Shown: in pieces, positions 43,101-54,834 of the stretch | Numbering within the stretch: the stretch's first letter is position 1 | Layout of the letters: every line of letters starts with the position of its first letter | DNA from: Puffinus mauretanicus | Lineage: Eukaryota > Chordata > Aves > Procellariiformes > Procellariidae | Direction of reading: 5' to 3' | Length of the DNA stretch: 64,000 nt | Assembly (NCBI GenBank): GCA_023333565.1 | Contig: JAJKFH010004053.1 | Coordinates: forward strand, 3,720,001 to 3,784,000 | Position numbers and translations under genes: made by a program | The notes under the pieces: model-generated | What the model was told of the DNA's origin: nothing | What the model saw: only the letters and a program-made list of their open reading frames with translations | Databases searched by the model: none

Positions 43101-45715
43101 GGTGTGGACAAACAACCTACATGCCCATTGCCCCCTGACCTTGCCAAAACACTTCTCTGCACCATGTGTAGGGGGACATCAAGGAGCTCCTTGGCCCACC
43201 GGAGGCCCTGGAGTCCTTCTCCAGGCTGTCCTCAAGCTCCTTTCTGCCACCTCCCTCTCAGGGTAGCAGAGACCCAGGAACCTCTGCTGATGAGAACCAG
43301 AACTCACCCTTGGACCTCTAATTAGTCATTACCACTTCAGATAGCCAATATTTCTACCTTTTATGTCAGAGGTATCATATGTTGTATAATTGCATAGCTG
43401 GAAGGTTTTTGCAGGAGGTAGGACTAGGATTCTGCTACTGTGACCATTGTCCATGAAATGCAGCAGCCGAGGAGCTGGGTCCCCTCCACTCCAGAGCTGT
43501 TTTGCAAGGTGGGTTCATGAGCATTTCCACTGAGGATAACTCATAGGCCACATAGTCTAGTGGACAACCAACCGTCTTGGTCTGAAAGCACACGTGCTGG
43601 GAGCGTGAACCACATGAGTGGGTGGACAGAGGTGTCTCAGGCTTTTTGATGAAGGAAAGTGAATGCAAAGTGCCATTTGGGGAATTTTCATGAGTCAAAA
43701 TCCACCCTGTTTCTTTTGTCTGTTTTTCATTTTTAAAGCACTCGGATGACTGATCTGCAACATGTAGACCTCAGTTTGGTTTGGAACTGCAGTTCAGACG
43801 CGCTTGTAGACAAAAATTTAAAACCATGATCTTATAGGCGTGCTCAGGGTCAGCTGATAAAAATAATTCTTTTGCCGGTGTGTTGAATCCAGTTACAGGT
43901 CCCATCGCTCAATTTCCCTGGCAGAAACACTCCCAAGACTTTCTTTTGCTGATACGCTGCCGCACTGTTTGGAAAGAGAAACTCAGCCAACTGCTCAGAT
44001 ATCTTGGAGTTGTCCTTGTACAAAGGAAAATGGGGCTTGATTTGGTCTGGCAGTCTGCTAACATTTGCTGCCATGGCATTTTTTGCCAGTCTTCATGACG
44101 CCAGTGAATGGAGGAATGCTGCAGCACATGTATTTAAGGGGGTTTGTTTAGTGTAAGGGTGTCTGTAGGAGGAGGAGTTTCCTGAAAGGAACAACCAGAG
44201 CGTCTGACCTTGCACTGATTCTACTGACAGTTCCTGCTTGAAATAAGGTTGCCCTAGTCTGGTGCAACATCACTCACCTCCAGCAAGGGAGTTTCGAACT
44301 GTTGGGAGACACATAAGAGCTACATAAGGAGTAACACGTCCACAGGGATCCCTCTGTACCGAACATGGGATCTGAGCCCTTGCAGGGTCTCAAAGAACTC
44401 AGCTCCAGACTGAAGGATGCAATGGGATTATAAAAGAAGTCTCTCAGCTCTGCATATCTTCAGACATCAGATTTCAAATCTAGTTCTGGATCCCAGGTCA
44501 AGCTAAAGGCAAACAAAGGGGAAATATCCTGAAATAGGAATCAAAATGATCTCCAAAGTACCTGTTCTACAAGGCTAGCAGGAGCAGCATCTCCATAGCT
44601 GTTACTTAAAAACATGAAAATCAAAATGCATTGTTGAAAACTGATTTAAGGGGCCAGGCAGATTCAGGTGCAAGGCAGGAGATTAAATGTTTTGCCTCTT
44701 TGCCCTCCTCATGTTTTATGCCTTGGAAACCTACCTACGTCTCTGCCTGTTAACGAACATCTGCTTTTGATTGTCACAAACCCATATATTTCAGTAAAAT
44801 AAACATACCTGATCTCCACTTGGGAAACAGCCTATTGTTTCTGCTGTGCCAGGTTCAAGCATTGCTTTTAAATCAGAGATGGACGTTTTTTTTCTCACTT
44901 GCCTACTAGTTACCTTTAAGTGCTAAATGACCCCAGCAGGAATTATGCTTCTGTGTTTGGACTAGCTGCAGGACATGGGCTGAAATGTTGCCTTTTCTGT
45001 GGTGTCTGATGTGTTCTGTGTTGAAGGACTATCTCCTGGGTATACCGGCTGTTGGTGTTAGAGAATAAATACATCTTTCCTATCTCTAGCTAATTCTGTG
45101 TTAGTCCAGCTGGACACTGGACTAAATGCAGATGACAACACTAGGGCTAAAAAGCATGGCTTTACCAAGTCCTGTTCATCTCACCTGGTAACACTAAGCT
45201 ACTGTCTTTACTAGAGCTGTGGAAGTTGTTACCGTTGTGGCTGTCTATCTGTCTGTGAGACTTCATGGCTCCAGAAATCTGCACAATAACCAAATAAGAA
45301 AAAAGAAAAATATATGTGCACAGTCACCATGAAAGCTGTACAGGGCAGGAGCTCCCGGTCTCCCAGAGCAGGTAGACCTTCACATGTCATGACATGGTGT
45401 TTGCTGCTTGATGACCTATTGATCTTGTCGTACAGTACGAAAATCACTGTTTCTATACATGGGAGAAATCAACATCTGTTGATTTCATGTTGACTATTGG
45501 ACTATATGATCATGACCATTTCTAGCATGATTATGGTCTTGCCTTATAACACTGCTGAAAGCAGCTGAGATTCCTCACCTTCACCTTTTCAGTCTCGGTT
45601 TCAGCTAGTCTCCAAAACTAGTTGTGAAATAATGGGGGGGGAGTGAGTTTCGGCTCAAGAGAGTAAAAGGTTCAAGATTTAATCCCTCTTTTTTTTTTTT
45701 TTTTTAAATTTTATT
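37150..45715. other. Downstream intergenic DNA, no gene seen
   Basis: Mostly unique sequence. A pyrimidine tract lies at 41406-41487 and an AT-rich block with homeodomain-like TAAT cores at 40.38-40.72 kb. Open frames reach about 145 codons (37.9-38.3 kb), overlap on both strands and have no recognisable product. Confidence 0.6.
41406..41487. repeat. Long pyrimidine (C/T) tract
   Basis: About 80 nt of almost pure C and T with CCTT and CTCTTT units, interrupted by a few G residues near the start. The open frames over it are artefacts. Confidence 0.8.
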
Positions 45716-45719
45716 ATGT

Positions 45720-46250
45720 CCTACCTAGATGGCATAAAAGCATTTAGCCATCTAATTGTAGGGAAAACATCTGTGCGAACGTACTGGTTCAAACCAAGGA
45801 TCCTTCTAGCCCAATACTCTGTCTCTAAAACTGGTTACAAAAAACTGGCTACATGCTTCGGGAGCGTGAGAACAGGGCAAGTACGTAAAATGTTTTCCTT
45901 TAATTCCCTTGCACACTCTGACCATCTTCAGCTCAGAATGTTTTGGACTTTCCTAGCCACTGCAGTTGAATTATGTAGTAGCTTGCAATGGATTTCTTGT
46001 CCAGGGCTTGTCCTGTTCCCCCTGAGCCCATGTAAACCGTGTGCATCCACAAGGTCCTTTGACAAGAAACGGCACAAGTCTAGCACCTGCTGCAAGAAGA
46101 ACCACCCCCTTTGGCTTGAACCCAGTTCCTGTTAGCTTCATTTGATGGTCCCTAGGTCATCTTTTGAAGATACTGTGGACAGCTGATCCCTGTCAAGCTA
46201 CTTCTGATAAATGACTGTCTCTAATATCTCAAAACCTGGATCCCCCAACA
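45720..46250 (-). mobile_element. Ancient CR1-type LINE fragment, reverse orientation
   Basis: Reading + strand, segments match the reverse complement of CR1 elements common in turtles and crocodilians: CCAAGGATCCTTCTAGCCCA near 45799, TGTAAACCGTGTGCATCC near 46031, CAAGAAGAACCACCCCCTTTG near 46093 and GTTAGCTTCATTTGATGGTC near 46131. It is highly diverged with no open frame of its own. The limits and subfamily are uncertain. Confidence 0.6.
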
Positions 46251-49200
46251 GCATGCTGTCCACATCATGTTGACACTGCTTGTTGGTGTTTGAGAGGAGT
46301 ATGGTTGCCTTTATGCAGTGTTATGTCCCCCTCCCGAGGGATACACACAAAGGCCACATTCAGCTAGAGAGAGTTAGTTGACAGAAAATGGAGAGAAGTG
46401 GTTTTGTCCAGAAGGAAGCCTGTGCTGCAGAACTGGCCTGTTTGTGCACAGCAGGTCTCTCAGGGACATCCAAAAGCATCAGGCCAAGTGCACAGGCAGA
46501 AGGAGACTGTCCTACACACTGCCTTTGGGCAGCCAAAGGCACTGGACTTGCTGCTGAGGAGAGCAGTTGGCCATAGCTGGTGCGGGAGAAGTTCAAACTC
46601 TGCCTGGACAAAGTGCCAGCTGAAAAAAGAGGATCTCTGCAGGATCCCCAAAATCTCCTGATAGCTCTGGTTAGGCAGAAGTGTGTGCTGGGAGATGCTC
46701 TCCACCCTCTCTGCTGTGTTACACGCTTGTAGGTCTCCTTCTTGGTTTACTGCTCACCAGTCTGTCCTTGAGGGCAATTTCTGCTTTGCTAAAGTTAATG
46801 CCGTGGCTGCCTCCGGACAAACATATCTGATTTCCCAGATATTGGAGAGTTCTTCACCCGCATCCCAAATCTAGGCTAAATCAAGGCCAAATCTGTGCTC
46901 AGATGAGTGTTCTTCCACCCCTGCCCCCTGGTTTCCACTTAAAGATGGTCCAGGCTCTTTGCTAAAGGGTAGAGATGTCTCAGGCTCTGACCAGCTGCCT
47001 GACCTGTAGGACTGGGGCAAATACAAATATAGTAAGCCCATAGAAATGGAGTAACCGTTTGACTGCAGGTATCAGTATGGATCAGCCAGGGACTTGCTGG
47101 AGAGGTGGCTGCTAGCTAAACCTTCCTCCTCAAGGGGAATGCCACTAGCACATGGCTGATGCTGAGGAAGGCTGGAAGGGCTGCTGGGATTTGGTGCATG
47201 CACTGCAGACCGGGGTTGAGTTTGTTTGGGGTCATGATGACATATAGAGACATATATGGCCTGGGATAGGGTCAAAACATCTTGGACACAAGAAAGAGAG
47301 TGGCAAGAAAGAAAAAAATGAACAGACAGTACTTTTATTTAGGTTTCATTTGGGATCAGGGTGAAAATGTGCATCATTCCTTTTTTTTCCCCTTCTCAAG
47401 CATCCACCATTTTGCATCACTTATGATTCACGCAGCTGCAAAAATGAAGGGACTGTGGAGTGGGCAGAGGGGGGACGCTCTGCTGTTACTTGCTATCACA
47501 GCAACCGAGAATAATTCATGGAATGATTCAATGAACTAATATTACCTCGTGGTTCTCATTTGAGCAGCGTAAGGTAAAGGCTAGAAGAGCAGTGCTTACC
47601 TTCCCCTACCCCCAAAGGCAAACGAACCATTAGCACTGCAGTAAAGCAGCAGAGCAAAGGTGTGTTTGCTGCACAAGGTTGGTCTCATAAAACTGAACTT
47701 TGCCCAAGACTGAACAAAATTGTAAGAAAGACACACTCGACAATTAAAGACATGCTTTTTATAAGGACAAGTTATTTATGACCTTCATCTGACATTTTAT
47801 AAAGTTTTAATTTTGTTACACAACATCCATTCCTTTCATGCTTTGGCAGGAGAGATGTCAGGGCATTAGGACAGATACAATAACCACATTTTTTATGCTT
47901 ACTTGTTACTGAGCTACCTTCCCCCTTTAAAGTGTTTTATGGTCAAGTTGCTCTATTTGCATAATTACTGCCACATCACCAGTCAATCAATTTTATGTGT
48001 TTCTCTCCCAAACCAATCTAAAATATAATATGTATATAAAAACATCACCCATGATCATACAGACTTTTATTATTTCTTCAGGTTGAAGAGATATGATAAA
48101 ATTACCCTCTGTTGTTTTCCCTTCCCTGCCAGCTTCTTTCATTCACAATTCCAAATACTTTCTATCACACAGTAGTATTGTTTATCAGCAATTTTATTTT
48201 TCTCTGACTGGGAGACAAAAGAAAATAAACAATAGAGCAAGTCAAAACAAAGAAAGTAACTACCACAGGCAACTATGAGAATTGCTCATTTTTACAAGCG
48301 CACGGAATCACAAGCAATTGTACAGATTGACAGGCTTGTCCCACAGACATCTGCAGGAAAGACAAAAATAGTCCTGCTTTCTGGGTAAATTCCAGACTTG
48401 GAAATAGATGGTTTCAATGGAACCTGGACTTCAATGAGAGGAGAAAATTGGCTCTATTTCACATCTTGGTGAAATATTAAAAAAAACCCTAAACATGATC
48501 GACACAAGTGGCATCAGAAGCCAAGATGAACAAATTCTTTTCTAGATTTTACATATCAGAAAAGAAGCGTGACACAAGTCATCACTGTTACGAGTTACGC
48601 TGGCTGGATCTTGCCAGCAGTCCATGTGATAGGGAGAAAAATCAGAGATACTACAATCATTGACAATGAGGTACTTCTTGATTTCTTGATGGCAGGAGTT
48701 AGCTCCCAGTTATGAATTATCATAGAATTAACAATCTGATGATGTTCTTTAAAATTTGTTTGCTGATCCTTGCTAATCTTCTGTCTAAGGCACACCACAA
48801 CAGACTTGACTTTTCATCCCTTCATAATGCAGATTTACTGAGTGTAAAAATCACTTCTGAACATTTAAAGCAGAAATGAAAAACTAGCTTGTTTCCTGCA
48901 TAAGGTAAAATATAACAGTAAGTATACTTATAAAAGTTCTCACCTCCAAAGGGTCCCAAACAGAGCCAAAAAAGATGTAATATCTCATTTCTGTTGACCA
49001 ACTAATTTATCTTGTTCTCCTCAGTGTCAAAAGTGTCAGTGCTATATTTTTTGTGTTTAGATTCAAACTCTTACGGATCAGACTGTAGCAGTATGAAGCG
49101 AATGGCAAAATTCCCACTGATTTTCACCAAACAGGAGTTTACATCTGCTTTAATAAAAGGTTTCTTGGTTCTTGCTGCCCTTGCCTGGGTGGTGTAGTCC

Positions 49201-50125
49201 TCTGTTTCCTTGTGCTCTCCTTTAGCTCGTTGTTGAGCCAAGCTCTGTTATTTGCATGCTGCTAGGAAATAATCCAGTGTGCTTTAAATAGGAAAACTCA
49301 AGAAGGAACTGGAAGGTAAGCTGATTGCTATTTGGAACTGGAAGGTAAGCTGATTGCTATTTGTGGTTTGAAAGTAGGTTCTTCATTGCCGATGAATTGT
49401 TACAGGGAAATAGTGATTTCTTTCAAACAGCTTTCATGGCAACTGTTGACAGTTTCCTTCAGAAAAGGCAAGCCTCACCGTTTTACAAATAATGTGTTCA
49501 GTCTTATCCTGACACGGACAATATTATCAACAAGCTTCTGTCTTCAGCTCGACAAAAAAGACTTAATAAAACAGTCTTTGTAAAAAACATATCGTGACAA
49601 AAGCAGCATACAAGCTAAGACAAGGTAGATCATTTGACCAACTCGTATTTGGCTGGAGATTTGGGGTAGATGAGGAGTGTTGCTGTAGCATGCGCTTGTT
49701 TTCCCTCCCGTAAGAGATGAAGGTGTGGTGGGAATGCTGATTCTCAAACATCTACCAGGAGATGCTGCTCTGAAGCCTGAGGTGACAGGAGCATGTATAC
49801 TAATGAAAGCCAGATAAAGCTCCATTCAAATTTCTTCTTTTTGCCCACTTGGAGAAAATCTGGATTATTAATTTTCAGTTGTGTGGTTTGTGCTGTGTTC
49901 TGGATGGCTATAACCTGCATATTCATGTGAATATGAAGCTGAAAAGGGAAGCAATGGGACAATGTGCCCTGTGGTGGCATCAGCACCTTTCTGACCCTTC
50001 ACGTGACCCACCTGCTATCCTTGTTAGGATAGTTCCCTTGTTAGGCTGAGATACGGCTGAAATGGCAATCCTGTGATTGAAAGATGGAGAGATGCTGGAC
50101 TGTGAGGTTCTACCAGGGCAGTATT
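46250..50125. other. Downstream intergenic DNA, no gene seen
   Basis: Mixed unique sequence. The AT-rich block 47.70-48.25 kb has an octamer-like ATTTGCAT near 47957. A perfect 29-bp tandem duplication sits at 49305-49362. No credible coding region. Confidence 0.6.
49305..49362. repeat. Perfect 29-bp tandem duplication
   Basis: Units at 49305-49333 and 49334-49362 are identical over all 29 bases, starting GGAACTGGAAGG. Perfect identity means a recent event or an assembly artefact. Confidence 0.9.
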
Positions 50126-50127
50126 GA

Positions 50128-50290
50128 CTAAGCATTGGCACAGGTTGCCCAGAAAGGTTGTGGAGTCTCCCATCTTGGAGATATCAAAAGCTGCCTGGGC
50201 ATGGTCCTGGGTGGCCCTGCTTGAGCAGAGGGGTTGGACCAGGTGACATCCAGAGGTCCCTTCCAACCTCAGCCACTCTGTGATTCTGCA
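50128..50290 (+). mobile_element. CR1 LINE 3' end, avian type
   Basis: The sequence follows the CR1 tail closely: GGCACAGGTTGCCCAGAAAG, TTGTGGAGTCTCC, TTGGAGATATCAAAAGC, CTGGGCATGGTCCTGGG, GGGGTTGGACCAGGTGACAT, CCAGAGGTCCCTTCCAACC and a final CTGTGATTCTG. It is a 5'-truncated copy of about 160 bp, typical of CR1 in birds, and is the clearest repeat in the window. The 5' limit may lie somewhat upstream. Confidence 0.92.
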
Positions 50291-53200
50291 GTACTTAATC
50301 CCAGAGACCACTGTCTTCCCAGCTGAGCCGTATGTGTTTTTCCTCTTCTCCAAGCAGCATTTCCTACTACCTACCAATTTTGCAAACGTTACTGGTGGTT
50401 TTACAGCCCTTCCTGGATCATGACAGTGTGCTCACCTGGTTGTCCCTGAAAGGCTGGGGTATCATACGCATATCTATACGCATATAACGATGTTCAAACA
50501 TAGCAAATGTGTAATGCAAAGACTAATCTGTCTTGCAGCTCATTTCCAAGCGCAACGCAAGTGACTCTGCTCTGTTGAGCCAGATTCTCTTAGGCTCCAG
50601 GGTGCTTTCTTGGACTACTCTTTCTGGAGGGCTAAGCGAGAAATTGCGTTAGCAGGCTGTAACTCTGTACTTCCCAGGGTTGTGGGCAGGGTCTTCTCAG
50701 GAGAGAATCCTTGATTCAGGAATTCACTTCCCCCTTTGTGTGAGAGAGCCCGAGTTTGTTGACTTTCCCAACAAATTGCACAGGCTATCTATTTACTCAG
50801 GCTTTTTCTGAACGGGTGGGTTAGGTGTGGAGGATCTTCTACATTTCCTTGTGCTTTCATTTCTTTGAGACATACCCATTTGAATGCTTACCAGTTTCCA
50901 GGCTTAACTACTTGTCCCTTATGTCTCCTAAAGAAAACGTGGTAGATGTACAAAGCTGCAAAAATAATAAAAAAGAAATTGAGAAATTACTCTCCTCCTC
51001 ACACAAGCCTCTGTACCAGTTCTTTAGTAATTAAGGGAGGAAACCAGACTTCCTCCTTCCCGGTGATGCCAGACGTTGCCGGCCCGGTCCTTGGCAGTGC
51101 CGGTGCAGGAAGCGTCCCTCATCCTCAGACACTCACATCCTTATGGTCTGAGGAGAAGCTGGCAGATGCGTGCAGCAGGGCGAGCCTTACCAACAGAAAC
51201 AATCTATCTGTCTCCTGTGGAGCACTTTGGAGATCAAAAAGGATGTGCTGTTATTAGCTGTGCTCCCCACCGGCCGCAGCAGGCCAACATGGGCCAAGGC
51301 AGGACCGGTCCTCCTGCCTAGGGAGAGGAGGGAGGAAAGATGAAGGGAGCAGAGAGAGGGAGGTTTTTGGACTGAGTTGATAGCAGAATAGAATATTTTT
51401 CAAGCTGTAAATCTATTAGATAAACTAATCTCAGGCGTTATGGGATTCCAGATGAAATGCTGGAATATGCCAAGCTTCTCATTTTTATTTCCAAATGTTG
51501 AGTTAATTTGGATCCAAACTGAGCCAAATTTCGCCTTAGTGTAAGCAGGTGCAACGCCACTGGCTTGAACAGAGTTACACCCACTTGCAACAGGGCTGGA
51601 TTTGTCCTGAAGTGATTTAAATAGGGCAGAGCAGAGCACAGATGTTTCCAGCGTTTTATCTTTGAACCATGAGCCACATGAATAACAAAAAAAAATATTC
51701 TCAGTCTCTCTCACACCAAACTGTGGCCTGGTGGAAGGCTCTGTTTAAGCACAAGACCTTACTATCTTTCCTTTTTTCATTCATTTACTGACACTTTTAC
51801 CCACTTCTTTTTCTTCCTCATCCTTGCTTTTAATCCTCTAGTTAATCTGGTATATTTTTTGGGAAAGATATGCCACAAGAATGAATGAGAGTTTTATTGA
51901 TGAATTCACCTGACCTAGATGTTATCTCTTTTCCTTCAGATTTCAGTGTAATTAGATACTGAAATAATACTTAGGTTGTCATTTTCACTGCAATTTTTGA
52001 GGGCACTGTATTTTTCCTATTCTCTGTATTATTTAAAATATAAGACAAACTGTAATATTGGGAATATATACGCTTCTCACCAAAACCAGTGACTGTTGCT
52101 TCCCTGCTCATTTAATAGTAAGGCTGGACATAGAAGCAAGGTTATGTATAGAAGATAATAAATGATACATTGACCTGGCAACACTACTTGTTTTTAAGAT
52201 AGATGATAGGTATATAACCATAGATAGAGTGAAAAACAGTGTGGATACAACTATTGTCTTGAGGTTTTTTTCCTGGGGGGGAGAGCATCTTTTGGCTAAT
52301 TAACTTAATTTTGAAGTTTCTCCCTCTATCTCCTGCTCGGGTTTTTCCCATCACAACACCGAATGAAGCAACCACCCCGCTGCCTCCAGGGGTCTGCTGA
52401 AGCCTGGGCTGGACTCGCCATGCGGTTTTCCCTGGCCCGAACGTCCTGGCCCCGTGGCTCGGGTCAGAGGCAGGATGGCAGGACAGCAGGACGGCAGGAC
52501 AGCAGGTGCTGTCCAAGAGGCGCAGGAGGGTCTCAGCTCCTCAGCGGTTCTCACAGACCCAGCAGCGGTGCTGGGGGGGAGCTCGGGCCCCATCTGGAGA
52601 TTGGTATCACCTGGCTTTTATTCTCCAACCCGGATATTCACAGCTCACAGCCACTGACTCTTCCTCCGCGTCCCCCCGGGGTGTGCAGGACGGCCGTGTG
52701 TTATCCGCTTCCTTCCTTCATCACCCCCTGCCACGGCACGGCCGAGGGAGCCCCGCAGCCCGTGGCCCGGCAAGGAAGGAAGCCACTAACCCACCGCCCT
52801 CTGCCTTTGTGGGAAACGCTCTTTGAGCCTTAAATCGCTTCTTTGGTGCATGGGTGGGAGTAGAAAAAAAAAAAAGTATGCATTAGGTTGCCTATTTGTG
52901 CCTGGAAACTACTGTGCTTTTCTGACCGGAGGGCCAGCTATGATTTTTCACCATTTTTTTCCATTTTAGCAGGTCCGTGAGCAGCCCCAGAAATGCTCAG
53001 CATCACAGCCAGGGCGTCAGCGGGTCTCTGCCTGCCCGCCGTGGGCGCATCCCAGGACAAACGCCTGAGCGGTCCGACACCAGGGCAATGACACCGGGCA
53101 GGTCTTCGGCCAGTCGCTGGCTTGGTACTTTGTTTGACACTGATGAAGCTGTAACTGGGCCTGAGCAAAGGCTCTGAGTTTACCCATGGGAAATGGAAAG

Positions 53201-54745
53201 ATGTACTTGTCCCATGGGGATGGAGGAGTGTGCAAGCTGAGACACTTTCTCTGCTCTGCAGTCTCCCGGGGCTCAGCTCTCCCAGGCACCGCAAGCCAGT
53301 GACGCTGGCCGCTCCGCTCCTTCCCACTCCTCCGGAGAGCACAGCTGTCTAATGGCCTGACTGGGTGATCTTCAGACATTTTCAGGGCTTTCAAAGGACA
53401 CTCGCTCTTACGGAGTGAACCCTTAACATCTAGAAAAATATGGACCTTCATAAAGATGCGTATGAGATCTTCCCAGATCTTCTGGATCTTCCTGGACGAC
53501 AAGACACTCTTTTCACACTGTAACTCCAGTAATTTACTCGCCTTGAATTTCAAGCAATATAGGCAGGCTTGCTCCTCTGTCCCTGAACTGACAACAGGCT
53601 CTTCAGCAACAATAGCAGCTTCAGCTGCAGAAAGTACTTTAGGTTCGGGCCTGGAGGATGTTAAGCCTCATCTTGCACTTCCCCTTTGGCCATCCCTTTT
53701 GTTACTGGGGTTAATATTCTTGGCTAGAGCAGCTCGTGCTGAAGGAAGAGGAACAAAACATTCAATCTTTTAAGCGATCAGCCTTACAGTTGTTTTTTTT
53801 CTTGCACTGCAAAAATTTTACCTAGTCTGCATTCAGCATAGGACCTTGCAGGATTCGTATCCTGGGCACAAATGAATCGATGTGCTCTTGGACCTCAGTA
53901 ATCAAACCTGTGCATATGCCATATCAAAACAGTGGTCAAAATGAAGCAAGGTGGGAAAAAAAAAGATAGTTGTACAATTTCTAGCTTTTCTTCCTACCAG
54001 TTCAATACGTTTGAATTAATAAAAACTTACAAGGGGCTGGGCAGATATCCAGAATATGATATTGATTGGCTGCCAGACTCCCTGGGACAAGTTTCCTTTA
54101 GAGGCATTCAGATTTTTTGCCGAGCTCTACCTGGAGTCCTCAGCCTGTGCCCTTGTTTGAAGGAAAACATAGGTGACGGTAACTCCTTCTCACTTGGGAT
54201 GCTAAAACGGATTTGACAGGCGATGGTCCAGACTCCATTGCAGGAGCCTCACTTTCTTCTGTGACACTCTTTCAAATAATTCACAGTCTTGAATATTAAA
54301 GAAGCTTGATGATGCTATGACTTACCTTTAGATGGGACAGCCCGTTCATCTGAAAGCAATTGCTCCGACTCGCTGTCATGCAGACTGCTGCAGCAGTTAC
54401 ACTGGGCATTTGCTTGGGCATTTTCATCTTTCATATTTTTTTTTCAGAGGCAGTGGAGACTCAGACCTGGGCAGGATGCTGGTGTGGAGGATATGATATC
54501 TGCAACCCTGCTGTACAGCACCCCTGTTCAAGCAACAGCTAGGCTTACTGCTCCATTTATTTTTCAGCCTAATAAAGCTCAGTAATTCCCAACATTCATT
54601 TATTTAGAATAATTTAAATTATTCTAATAAATAATATAATTTATTATCATGCTGTAGTTGCCATTTATATTAATTCTTCTAGGACCCTCAGTGGAATAAG
54701 GTATCGGTCTATCAAATCTTCATTCCTACCTACAGCTCCATGCTT
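50291..54745. other. Downstream intergenic DNA, no gene seen
   Basis: Mixed sequence with a moderately GC-rich part at 52.35-53.35 kb. Open frames up to 178 codons on the minus strand (53017-53553) and 156 on the plus strand (52363-52833) overlap each other and resemble nothing known. Confidence 0.6.
52470..52506. repeat. 8-bp tandem repeat (GCAGGAC units)
   Basis: About 4.6 units of GCAGGACA/G in tandem; the last base alternates, giving a 16-bp higher-order period. Confidence 0.8.
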
Positions 54746-54749
54746 CAGT

Positions 54750-54832
54750 GGCCCTGCTTTGGGCAGGAGGCTGGGCCAGGCAGCCTCCAGGGCTGCCTTC
54801 CAGCCTGGATGGCTCTGTGAGTCTGAGACGTG
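54750..54832 (+). mobile_element. Diverged CR1 tail fragment
   Basis: GGGCTGCCTTCCAGCCTGGATGGCTCTGTGAGTCTG parallels the CR1 end (CCCTTCCAACC...TTCTGTGATTCTG), preceded by a GGCTGGGCCAGGCAGCCTCCAG segment equivalent to the GGTTGGACTAGATGACCTCCAG block. It is short and old. Confidence 0.7.
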
Positions 54833-54834
54833 GC

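Noticed and set aside
53017..53553. 178-codon minus-strand open frame
   Set aside because: No recognisable motif; overlaps another open frame on the plus strand and lies in the gene desert.
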